From an uncultured Opitutia bacterium (GTDB taxonomy: Bacteria > Verrucomicrobiota > Verrucomicrobiia > Opitutales > Opitutaceae), in contig CAIPZZ010000053.1 in assembly GCA_903869665.1 (NCBI GenBank), positions 1 to 38,596 on the forward strand: 38,596 nucleotides of DNA, given 5' to 3'. A program made the position numbers and the translations under genes. Each line of letters begins with the position of its first letter. Within the stretch, counting starts at the first letter, position 1. Positions 1 to 7,167 of this stretch are shown piece by piece. The notes under the pieces were generated by a model, which was not told the origin of the DNA, did not search any database, and saw nothing but the letters and a program-made list of their open reading frames with translations.

Positions 1-18
1 CGTGTGCTCTTCCGATCT
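1..18. other. Illumina adapter remnant at contig edge
   Basis: The first 18 bases, CGTGTGCTCTTCCGATCT, are identical to the 3' end of the standard Illumina TruSeq/index adapter. This is not genomic DNA. It was probably assembled onto the contig where reads ran into a tandem repeat that starts at base 19. Any reading frame starting before base 19 is artificial. Confidence 0.95.
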
Positions 19-130
<112 letters not shown>

Positions 131-308
131 AAGACTGGGAACAGGAGACGGAAAGGAGAAGCCGGCGCAACAGCGGAGCAAAGGCGCGGGCGCGGGCGCG
201 AGCCGGAAATTACGCACCGGAAAACGCACCGCATGACATAGCCGAGAGGAAATCCTTGTGTGGCAACACAGGCTTGCCCAAAACCGGGCAGCCGGGCACT
301 CTGCTCGT

Positions 309-1736
309 ATGGACACCGCGCACCAAGAAATCTGGCGGCGGATCGAGGCGTTCGAGCTGGACGAGCCGGGCGCGGCCCGGCCGTTTTCAGCCCGGCTGGC
401 GGAGGAGCAGGGCTGGACGCCGGCCCGCGCGCGGCAGGTGGTCGTGGAATACAAACGCTTCGCCTTCCTCGCCGTCGTCGCGGGACACCCGGTCACGCCT
501 TCGCTCGCGGTGGACGAGGCGTGGCATCTGCACCTCATCCATACGCGCAGCTATTGGGAGAAATTCTGCCCACTTGCCCTGGGCCGGCCGCTGCACCATG
601 AGCCCACGCGGGGCGGTGCGGACGAGGAAGAGAAGCACGCCGGCCAATACCGGGCCACGCGCGCAAGTTACCGTAAATTTTTCGGTGAGGAGCCGCCGGC
701 CGACATCTGGCCCGATCCCGATGCCAAGGCCGCGAAAGCTGCGCGGTCCGCGATTTCAGGCGACTGGCTGGCTGGCGTCCTGCGCCCGCGTTGCGCTGTC
801 ACCGGCTGGTTGGCCGCGACGGCGGCACTCCTCGGCCTTGCCGGCTGCGCGGGCGCGGCGGGCTGGCCGTTCGACCTGCGTGGGCCGGAATTTCTTGGGT
901 TTTACCTGTGGTTCGCGCCTGCAATGCTCCTGCTCGCGTTCGGGCTGCGCTGGCGGCTGCGTGGACCGGCACCCCGTGCGACGGCCCGGCCGCCCAAGCT
1001 CGACGCGCTCATGGCCGCGCTGCTCGCCGGCGGGCCGGGTCGCGCGGTGGGAACCGTCGTGGCGGATCTGAGCGCGCGCGGGCTGGCGCGGGTGGACGTG
1101 ACGAAGGGCATCGTTCATTCGCTCGGCGTCCTGCCTGCCGGCGAGGGCAAGCTGGAAACTCTCATCCACGGCAACGCATCGGGGCCGGGTGGCATCAAAT
1201 GGAAGGACCTTCGCGAAACCGCCAAGTCCGCGCTCGCGCCCGAGATGGAAAAGTTGCGCCGGCTCGGCCTCGTGCTGTCCGAAGGTGCGGCCACCCGCGC
1301 GTGGCTCGTCTCGGGTGTGGTCATGCTGGCTCTGCTGGCTGTGGCCGGGGCCAAGATTTTCATCGGCATTGAGCGCAACCGGCCGGTGGGTTTCCTTCTC
1401 GTTCTTGGCGGGATCACGCTCGTCCTCTCGCTGATCTTTTTTGCCCGGCGGCCGTGGCGGAGCCGTGCGGGGGATTTTGAGCTGTCGGATCTAAAAATCC
1501 GGCACGCCAGGCTGAAGCGAAAGCACACATCAACCGGCGACCCGGAATTTCCGCTGGCGGTCGCACTCTTCGGTGCGGCGGTGCTGCCGGGCGACTACAA
1601 GCGGTGGTTTGACCGTCAAAACCCGGCCAGCCTCAGCGGCGGCGGGAGCGGCTGCGGCGGCAGTGGGTGCGGTGGGGGTGGCTGCGGCGGGGGCTGTGGA
1701 GGTGGGTGCGGCGGGTGTGGCGGAGGCGGCGACTGA
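309..1736 (+). CDS. TIGR04222-type membrane protein with Gly/Cys-rich tail
   Basis: A 475-residue protein. The N-terminal part (about residues 1-135) carries a DEAWHLHLIHT motif (69-79), typical of glycine-rich-domain proteins with a conserved D-x-x-WH-x-H pattern. Hydrophobic segments near 163-182, 195-213, 340-362 and 370-390 suggest membrane anchoring around a soluble middle region. The last 30 or so residues are almost only Gly and Cys, with six cysteines spaced by two to four glycines. This layout matches the TIGR04222 family, whose function is unknown. The ATG at 309 is preferred to the GTG at 258, because the upstream codons are not conserved-looking and come from repeat-adjacent sequence. 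The gene converges on the next one. Confidence 0.85.
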   Translation: MDTAHQEIWRRIEAFELDEPGAARPFSARLAEEQGWTPARARQVVVEYKRFAFLAVVAGHPVTPSLAVDEAWHLHLIHTRSYWEKFCPLALGRPLHHEPTRGGADEEEKHAGQYRATRASYRKFFGEEPPADIWPDPDAKAAKAARSAISGDWLAGVLRPRCAVTGWLAATAALLGLAGCAGAAGWPFDLRGPEFLGFYLWFAPAMLLLAFGLRWRLRGPAPRATARPPKLDALMAALLAGGPGRAVGTVVADLSARGLARVDVTKGIVHSLGVLPAGEGKLETLIHGNASGPGGIKWKDLRETAKSALAPEMEKLRRLGLVLSEGAATRAWLVSGVVMLALLAVAGAKIFIGIERNRPVGFLLVLGGITLVLSLIFFARRPWRSRAGDFELSDLKIRHARLKRKHTSTGDPEFPLAVALFGAAVLPGDYKRWFDRQNPASLSGGGSGCGGSGCGGGGCGGGCGGGCGGCGGGGD

Positions 1737-1783
1737 GCAGAATGGCGGGTGAAAAGCTGCCCGAAGAATCGGTGGATCCGCTC

Positions 1784-2440
1784 TCAGAGATTGTGCCGGT
1801 AGAGCGGCGCCAGCTGCTCCGCTTCCGATAGGGCGCGGGGCGTGATCATCTCGCGGTCGAGCGGCAGTTTGCCGCCTTCCAGGTCGCGGATGAACGGCTC
1901 GAACGGCCGCCAGTTGAGCGTGCCGAGTTGTTCCACCTTGCCCGCCGGCCGGCCGGTCGCGTCGCGATAGCCTTTGAAGACCAACTCGGAGCAGTAGATC
2001 GCCTCGTCGTCCATGCGGTAGCGCATGTCGTAGGGGCGGCCCACGTAGCGCCGCAGCGCCGCCACAAACGCTGCCGTGTCCGTCATCGCACCGGGCCGCC
2101 AGCGGAACACTGCCACGCCCAGGCCGCGCCCGCGCAGCAACCAGAGGTTGAGCGGGGTCTCATGCACGTCGCCGATGGCTTCAATCACGCGCCACGTGCC
2201 GTCCGGCCCGCGCACGACCACGCCACAATGCGAGAATGGCGACGCCGACACGCCCTCAATGGCGTCCACCAGATCGCCATGCGGCAGCGACTGGAAAACC
2301 ACGTCGCCCTCCTGCGGTGACCAGCGCGATCGGATGACGGCCAGATCGAGCAAATGAAATGACCACAGCGCCCCGGCCGACACGGCCAGAATCAGCGCGA
2401 AGCGCAGCCAGGCGGCTTTCGTGGCGGGATAGAGCCTCAT
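1784..2440 (-). CDS. YiiX/YebB-like NlpC/P60-superfamily cysteine hydrolase
   Basis: A 218-residue protein with an uncleaved-looking N-terminal membrane segment (about 10-33) and a permuted papain-like fold. The visible signatures are GDVVFQSLPHG, FSHCGVV (candidate catalytic His) and YCSELVFKGY (candidate nucleophile Cys). In this family the Cys follows the His in sequence, the reverse of classical NlpC/P60. Members are thought to cleave amide or thioester bonds of lipids or peptidoglycan, but the substrate here is unknown. It stands alone, convergent with the upstream gene and 69 nt downstream of aroE on the same strand. Confidence 0.85.
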   Translation of the reverse strand: MRLYPATKAAWLRFALILAVSAGALWSFHLLDLAVIRSRWSPQEGDVVFQSLPHGDLVDAIEGVSASPFSHCGVVVRGPDGTWRVIEAIGDVHETPLNLWLLRGRGLGVAVFRWRPGAMTDTAAFVAALRRYVGRPYDMRYRMDDEAIYCSELVFKGYRDATGRPAGKVEQLGTLNWRPFEPFIRDLEGGKLPLDREMITPRALSEAEQLAPLYRHNL

Positions 2441-2509
2441 GGCCCGAAGCTGCGGGTTTGCCGTTGGGAATGCAAGCCGCGCGCGGCCTCGCCGGCTTCG
2501 TATCCCGGC

Positions 2510-3436
2510 TCACTTTTTTTGCAGCGCGGCCTCGGCGGCGGCGCGCATCGAGCCGACGGGGATTTGTGCGCCGGCGGTCCAGATTTCCAGCGCCTTCGCG
2601 CCTTGGTGGACGAGCATCGAGAGTCCGTTGGCGTGTGGGAGGCCGAGTTCGCCGGCCTCACGCAGAAGCGCGGTGTGCGGCGGGTTGTAGATCATGTCGA
2701 GCACGGCGGCGGGGCGGGGCAGCCGCGCGAGTGCGACGGGCGCGGCGTCGTTAACGCGCAGACCGGCGCTCGTGGCGTTGATGACGAGGGCGTGCGCGGG
2801 CAGGCCACCGTGCCCGCGCGCGGCGAGCTCCTCCAGCGTCAGCCCGTGCAGCGGCACGCCGGCGGCCTCGGCCAGGGGGGCAAGCTCCTTGAGGAGTGCG
2901 TTGAGGTGCGAGCGGGTGCGGTTGGCGATCCAGAGGGCGGCGGCCTTGCGGTTGACGCACTCGACCGCCGCACCACGCGCGGCACCGCCCGCGCCGAGCA
3001 GGAGCACGGTCGCGCCGGCGAGCTCGCGACGCAGTTCCTCATGGACGGCAGCGGCGAGGCCGTGGCCGTCGGTGTTGAAGCCGTGCCAGCCGGCGTCGGC
3101 GCGGAGGAGGGTGTTGACCGCCCCGGAGGGCTGGGCGGCGGCGTCCACGGTGGCGACGCGGCCGAAGGCGAGAACCTTGTGCGGGACGGTGAGGTTGAGG
3201 CCGTGGAAATGTTTCGCGTGAAAAAGTTTCAGCGCGCGAGGGAGGTCGTCGGGCGGCACGTCGAAGCGGAAGTAGCGCCAGTGGGCGAAGAGGGGGTTGC
3301 GCGCGGCGAGGCGGGCGAGCGCGGCGTTGTGCATCGGCGGGCTGACGGAGTGCGCCACTGGGTGGCCGACGACGGCGAGGGCGGTGCCAGTGTAAGACCA
3401 GTTGGCGAGGTCGGCGAGGGTATGAACGGTGTCCAT
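2510..3436 (-). CDS. aroE: Shikimate dehydrogenase
   Basis: 308 residues. It reduces 3-dehydroshikimate to shikimate with NADPH in the chorismate pathway. The shikimate-binding motif GHPVAHSVSPPMHNAAL lies at residues 24-40, the catalytic Lys is in NLTVPHK (K86), and the substrate Asp is in NTDG near 120. The glycine-rich NADP loop GAGGAARGAA is near residue 150. It is about 30 residues longer than the usual AroE, mainly at the N terminus and in loops. It is cotranscribed in orientation with the YggS gene upstream, separated by a purine/pyrimidine hairpin (3505-3578) and a leader rich in tccgc-type units. Confidence 0.95.
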   Translation of the reverse strand: MDTVHTLADLANWSYTGTALAVVGHPVAHSVSPPMHNAALARLAARNPLFAHWRYFRFDVPPDDLPRALKLFHAKHFHGLNLTVPHKVLAFGRVATVDAAAQPSGAVNTLLRADAGWHGFNTDGHGLAAAVHEELRRELAGATVLLLGAGGAARGAAVECVNRKAAALWIANRTRSHLNALLKELAPLAEAAGVPLHGLTLEELAARGHGGLPAHALVINATSAGLRVNDAAPVALARLPRPAAVLDMIYNPPHTALLREAGELGLPHANGLSMLVHQGAKALEIWTAGAQIPVGSMRAAAEAALQKK

Positions 3437-3504
3437 GTTGGTTAATGCGGATTGCGGAGTGGGGAGCGTGGAATGTCAACCGGCGGGGCGTGGGGCGGTT
3501 GGGC

Positions 3505-3578
3505 ATCTTTCCTCTTCCTCCTAATCTTTCTCCTCAGAAAAAACGGTGGGGAGAAAGATTAGGAGAAAGAGGAAAGAT
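3505..3578 (-). repeat. Purine/pyrimidine hairpin element, copy 1
   Basis: The arms at 3505-3533 and 3550-3578 are each 29 nt and are reverse complements with one mismatch, around a 16-nt loop. One arm is almost pure pyrimidine (core ctcctaatctttctcc), the other pure purine. The element begins three bases after the yggS stop and ends 68 bases before the aroE start. Read in the direction of transcription (minus), the pyrimidine arm comes first. No T-run follows the stem, so a standard terminator is unlikely. Compare copies at 23415-23520 and 29823-29901. Confidence 0.9.
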
Positions 3579-3581
3579 TTT

Positions 3582-4325
3582 TCAGACGCTGCGCTCGCCG
3601 AACAACGCCGTGCCGACGCGCACGAGCGTGCTGCCGGCGGCGATGGCGGCCTCGAGGTCGCCGCTCATGCCCATCGAGAGTTCGCGGAGCGGCGCGCCGA
3701 AACGGGCGGCGAGGTCGTCGCGCAGGGCGCGGAGGTTGGCAAAGGTGCGCGCGGCGTGCGCGGCGGTCTCGGCAGGCGTCGCGCCGAGCGGGGCGATGGC
3801 CATCAGGCCGTCCACGTGGAGGCTGTTACAGGCGAGCGTGGCCTCTAGGAGGCGGGGCGCGTCGGCGGGATCGGTGCCGAACTTGACGGGATCGTGGCCG
3901 GCGTTGATCTGGAGCAGGACGGGGAGCGTTTTGCCCAGCCCGGCGGCGGCGCGGTCGAGGTGGCGCAGGAGCTTTTCGCTGTCCACGCTCTGGATGCGGT
4001 CGAAGTGCGCGGCAGCAAGCGCGGCCTTGTTGGACTGGAGGTGGCCGATGAGCTCCCATGCGAGGGGTTCGACCCTGCTCACCCCAGGCGCGGGCGCGAC
4101 GGCGGCGCACGCGGCGCGCTTGGCTACGCCCTCTTGCACCCGGTTTTCGCCCACGGCCCGCAGGCCCGCGCGGGCGACGGCTTCGGCGGCGGTGGCAGGG
4201 TGGTTTTTGGTGACAGGCAAAATCTCCACGCTGGCGGGGTCACGGCCGGCGCCGGCGCACGCGGCGGCGACACGTGCGCGCACGGCCGCAAGGCGGGTGG
4301 GAAAATCGGCGAAGTCGGCGGTCAT
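3582..4325 (-). CDS. YggS/PLPBP-family pyridoxal phosphate homeostasis protein
   Basis: 247 residues, normal for the family. This is a single-domain, fold-type III PLP-binding barrel without known enzymatic activity; homologues buffer PLP and affect amino-acid and vitamin B6 balance. The PLP lysine is K40 in LPVTKNHP. Other signatures are GENRVQEG, ELIGHLQSNK (here LIGHLQSNKAAL), and the C-terminal LSMGMSGDLEAAI with a GSTLVRVGTALFG phosphate-binding loop. The gene lies just upstream of aroE in the same direction. The internal stretch RAACAAVAPAPGVSRVEP looks like a small family-atypical insertion. Confidence 0.92.
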   Translation of the reverse strand: MTADFADFPTRLAAVRARVAAACAGAGRDPASVEILPVTKNHPATAAEAVARAGLRAVGENRVQEGVAKRAACAAVAPAPGVSRVEPLAWELIGHLQSNKAALAAAHFDRIQSVDSEKLLRHLDRAAAGLGKTLPVLLQINAGHDPVKFGTDPADAPRLLEATLACNSLHVDGLMAIAPLGATPAETAAHAARTFANLRALRDDLAARFGAPLRELSMGMSGDLEAAIAAGSTLVRVGTALFGERSV

Positions 4326-4350
4326 GGAGCGGAGGAGATGGTGTCTAGAA

Positions 4351-4431
4351 ACTTAACCACGGATGGGCATGGATGGGCACGGATAAAATCCTAGGCCTCC
4401 CTCCGGCATGACCGTGCACTTGATCCGTGCC
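4351..4431. repeat. Decamer-unit inverted repeat (cacggatggg type)
   Basis: The left arm is a degenerate tandem of 10-nt units (cacggatggg, catggatggg, cacggataaa) at about 4357-4386. The right arm at 4423-4431 is the exact reverse complement of 4376-4384 (9 bp, ggcacggat/atccgtgcc). The element fills the space between the divergent yggS and orphan membrane-protein genes. It overlaps the upstream alternative ATG at 4408 of the latter, one reason to reject that start. Confidence 0.7.
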
Positions 4432-4455
4432 GGGTTCTTTGGTTTCCTGTGGGTC

Positions 4456-4800
4456 ATGCACCCCTCGCAAAAGCCAAACTTTTTTTCCAAATTTAAAACC
4501 TATTTTTACATCCAATTGGCTCCGATTATTTTTGTATCAGTGGCGTCCTATTGGCGGGTGCATTTTGCCGCAACCAGATTGGATGACGGGAAAATTTACT
4601 GGATGATAGGGGAAACCGTCCTTTGGCCCGGAGAGGTGCTGACATTCTTTTTGACTGGAGGGATGCTGAGCCTCGACGACGTGTTCGATAATCTGTCAGT
4701 TTATGTCCTCTCTTACATAATTTGGGTGATAGGCTTTTTTGTCATGTATCGGATTGTTTCCAGCCTCTGGCGGCGTGGAAAGATCACGTCTCGCAGTTAG
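4456..4800 (+). CDS. Hypothetical small membrane protein, A/T-rich
   Basis: 114 residues from the ATG at 4456; an in-frame ATG at 4408 would add 16 residues but lies within an inverted repeat. There are three or four hydrophobic stretches: YIQLAPIIFVSVASYW near 17-32, WPGEVLTFFLTGGMLS near 58-73, and VLSYIIWVIGFFVMYRIV near 85-102. The C terminus is basic. The base composition is visibly richer in A/T than that of its neighbours, which suggests acquisition from elsewhere. I recognise no family. It lies ahead of the LysR gene in the same direction with a 142-nt gap. Confidence 0.6.
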   Translation: MHPSQKPNFFSKFKTYFYIQLAPIIFVSVASYWRVHFAATRLDDGKIYWMIGETVLWPGEVLTFFLTGGMLSLDDVFDNLSVYVLSYIIWVIGFFVMYRIVSSLWRRGKITSRS

Positions 4801-4942
4801 TGATATTACATCGGCCGATACTGAAAAGGGAGCTCGGCTGTCGATGCTGATGACGTTGGTTACGTCACGCGACTGGATCGCCGCCGCTTTGGGCTGGCGG
4901 GGCGGGCGGCGGCGTGTAGCGTGGCGGCCAACCATACCTGCC

Positions 4943-5833
4943 ATGCAAATCGAAAATCTCAAAATCTTCGCCGACCTCGTCGAGACCAAGAGCTTCTCCA
5001 AGGCGGCGAAGCTCAACGGCATCACCCAGTCGGCCGTGAGCCAGCAGGCGCGCATGATGGAGCGGCATTTCAAAGCGCTGCTCATTGATCGCAGCCAGAA
5101 ACAGTTTCACCTCACCCGGGAGGGCACGCGCGTGTATGAGTCGGCCAAGGAGATTCTCCACAACTACGACACGCTCCTCGCCGGCCTGCAGGAGATGCGG
5201 AAGATCGTGAGTGGCTCCATCCGCATCGCCACCATCTACTCCATCGGCCTCCACGAGCTGCCGCCCTACATCAAGCGCTTCCTGCAGGACTTTCCGTCGG
5301 TCAATGTCCGCGTCGAATACCGCCGCTCGAACCTCGTCTATGAGGACATTCTGCACAACGCGGCCGACTTCGGCCTCGTCGCCTTCCCGCAGAAGGTGCG
5401 GCAGCTTGAGGCGATCTCGTTTCGCGAGGACCGGTTGGTGCTCATCACGCATCCGAAGCACCCGCTCGCGGCGCGGGCCGACCTGGCGGTCGCCGATCTC
5501 GCCGGGCACCGGCTCATCGGCTTCGAACCAGACATCCCCACGCGCAAGGCCGTGGACCAGATCCTGCGCGACCACAAGGTGGAGCTGGAGCCGGTGATGG
5601 AATTCGACAACATCGAGACGGTGAAACGCGCGGTGGAGATTGACCACGGCGTGGCCATCGTGCCGGAGGCGACCGTGCGGCAGGAGGCGAAACAGGGCAC
5701 GCTGGCGATGCGGCCGTTCCGCGACGCCGGGCTTATGCGCCCGCTCGCCATTCTCCACCGCAAGGGCCGGGTGCTCACCCCCGCGATGAAGAAATTTGTC
5801 GAGATTCTCGGCAAAGAGCCGCCCTCCGCCTGA
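4943..5833 (+). CDS. LysR-family transcriptional regulator
   Basis: 296 residues. The N-terminal winged helix-turn-helix (1-60) contains FSKAAKLNGITQSAVSQQ and the usual linker LTREGTRVYESAKEIL. The rest forms the two-lobed effector-binding domain (about 90-290), with VRVEYRRSNLVYEDIL and HGVAIVPEATV. Its target and effector are unknown. It is not divergent from a neighbour, so the usual guess from context is unavailable; downstream are a dUTPase and a pseudouridine synthase gene. The 142-nt upstream region contains a short dyad, tgacgttggttacgtca (4850-4866), a possible autoregulatory site but unproven. Start chosen at the ATG beginning the HTH. Confidence 0.9.
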   Translation: MQIENLKIFADLVETKSFSKAAKLNGITQSAVSQQARMMERHFKALLIDRSQKQFHLTREGTRVYESAKEILHNYDTLLAGLQEMRKIVSGSIRIATIYSIGLHELPPYIKRFLQDFPSVNVRVEYRRSNLVYEDILHNAADFGLVAFPQKVRQLEAISFREDRLVLITHPKHPLAARADLAVADLAGHRLIGFEPDIPTRKAVDQILRDHKVELEPVMEFDNIETVKRAVEIDHGVAIVPEATVRQEAKQGTLAMRPFRDAGLMRPLAILHRKGRVLTPAMKKFVEILGKEPPSA

Positions 5834-5934
5834 GCCGTCACGAACGCGGGGGCAGGCGGACGATCCCGGCGGTTCGCGCCCCGTGAAAACTTCCCCGCTT
5901 GCCACACGCCGGACGCGCCGCCACCGTTACGCGT

Positions 5935-6306
5935 ATGGACAAACTTGAGGAAATTTTCCGCATGCAGGACGCGCTCAACCGGCGCATCGGCGTCGCCCTG
6001 CCGCCGCCCACAGACGAGGAGAAGACCAAGTGGGTGCTCAACTACACCCGCGCCATGCAGCAGGAGACAGCCGAGCTCATTGACTCCGTGCCGTGGAAGT
6101 GGTGGGCGAAATACCAGAAGTTCGACGAGCAGAACGCCCGCGTCGAGGTCGTGGACCTGTTCCATTTTCTCGTCTCGCTCGCGCAGACGCTCGGCATGAG
6201 CGCCGACGACGTCTACCAGGCCTACCTCAAGAAAAACGCCGTCAACCACCAGCGGCAGGAGAGCGGCTACGCGAAGAAGGACGAGGCGGACTCGAAGCAC
6301 ATCTGA
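5935..6306 (+). CDS. All-alpha dimeric dUTPase-like NTP pyrophosphatase
   Basis: 123 residues. It matches the dimeric dUTPase/MazG-related helical family (dUTPase_2) that hydrolyses dUTP to dUMP. The metal-binding acidic pattern is visible as QQETAELIDSVPWKWWAK followed by DEQNARVEVVDLFHFLVS. The C terminus has the family's YQAYLKKNAVNHQRQESGY. A role in limiting uracil in DNA and supplying dUMP is inferred from the family. The ATG at 5935 sits immediately before the conserved region; an upstream in-frame start at 5899 adds only unlikely residues. Confidence 0.85.
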   Translation: MDKLEEIFRMQDALNRRIGVALPPPTDEEKTKWVLNYTRAMQQETAELIDSVPWKWWAKYQKFDEQNARVEVVDLFHFLVSLAQTLGMSADDVYQAYLKKNAVNHQRQESGYAKKDEADSKHI

Positions 6307-6375
6307 GGGCGGCGCGGGGCCCGTGACGGCGTGCGTTGCGCGTTGCGAGCCGGGCGCCGGCGCTCCAATTCGTCC

Positions 6376-7167
6376 ATGCGACTGCCGCCAATCTTGCACG
6401 AGGACGACACCCTCGTCGCCTTCGACAAGCCCGTTGGTCTGGCGGTCGCCGCCCAGCGCGGCCGGGGCCTCGCGGGCAAGGCGGACGATAACCTTATGCG
6501 GCTGGTCCGCGAAAGTTACGGCGACGGGGTCGCCAATGTCCATCGGCTCGATGCCGAGGCCGGTGGCGTGGTGCTTTGCGCGAAGACCAAGCCCGCGCTG
6601 GATTATTTAAGCGGGCAATTTCAGGGGAAGACCGCGCGGAAAAAATATCACGCGCTCGTCGCCGTGTTGCCGCCGGAGCGGCTGGCGGCGGCACTTGCAC
6701 CCGTGCGAACGCCAACGGGCGCGCTGCCGGAAACCTTCACGGTGGAGCTGTCCATGGAGGAGGACGAGCACCAGAAAGACCGGATGCACGTCTTCGGCAA
6801 CCGCGGGGGCAAGCCCGCCACGACGGAGTTCCGCGTGTTGGAAAATTTCGGCCGCTTCGCGTGGATCGAGTGCCGCGCGCTCACCGGTCGGACGCATCAG
6901 GAACGCGCGCACCTCGCCGTGTCGGGCGTTCCAGTGCTCAACGACGCCCTTTACGGGGAGCCGGAGATCGAGCTACGGCTTTCGGACTTGAAACGCGGCT
7001 ACAAGGGCCGCGACGAGGAAAGACCGCTCATCACCCACCTCGCGCTGCACGCGAGCGAGCTGACGGTGCGGCACCCGGTGACCGGCGAGCCGCTGACGAT
7101 CACCGCGCCGCTGCCGCACGAGCTTCAGGTGGCGCTGAAGTTTCTGCGGAAGTTTGCCCCGCGTTAG
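6376..7167 (+). CDS. RluA-family pseudouridine synthase
   Basis: 263 residues, consisting of the catalytic domain only, with no N-terminal S4 domain. It isomerises uridine to pseudouridine in rRNA or tRNA. The catalytic Asp is in VHRLDAEAGGVVL; the family usually has HRLDxxTSG, so the Thr-Ser is replaced here by Ala-Gly while the Asp is kept. GRTHQERAHLAVSGVPVLND corresponds to the conserved GRTHQIRVH motif. The target position cannot be told. It overlaps the 3' end of the convergent GH20 gene by four bases. An upstream GTG at 6331 is rejected because the extension has no domain character. Confidence 0.9.
   Translation: MRLPPILHEDDTLVAFDKPVGLAVAAQRGRGLAGKADDNLMRLVRESYGDGVANVHRLDAEAGGVVLCAKTKPALDYLSGQFQGKTARKKYHALVAVLPPERLAAALAPVRTPTGALPETFTVELSMEEDEHQKDRMHVFGNRGGKPATTEFRVLENFGRFAWIECRALTGRTHQERAHLAVSGVPVLNDALYGEPEIELRLSDLKRGYKGRDEERPLITHLALHASELTVRHPVTGEPLTITAPLPHELQVALKFLRKFAPR

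Noticed and set aside
258-308. GTG start at 258 for the TIGR04222-type gene
   Set aside because: The extra 17 residues lack family character and come from sequence next to the repeat-rich edge; the ATG at 309 is better placed.
3505-3578. Hairpin copy 1 as an intrinsic terminator of the yggS gene
   Set aside because: No T-run follows the stem in the transcription direction and the stem is of low GC content.
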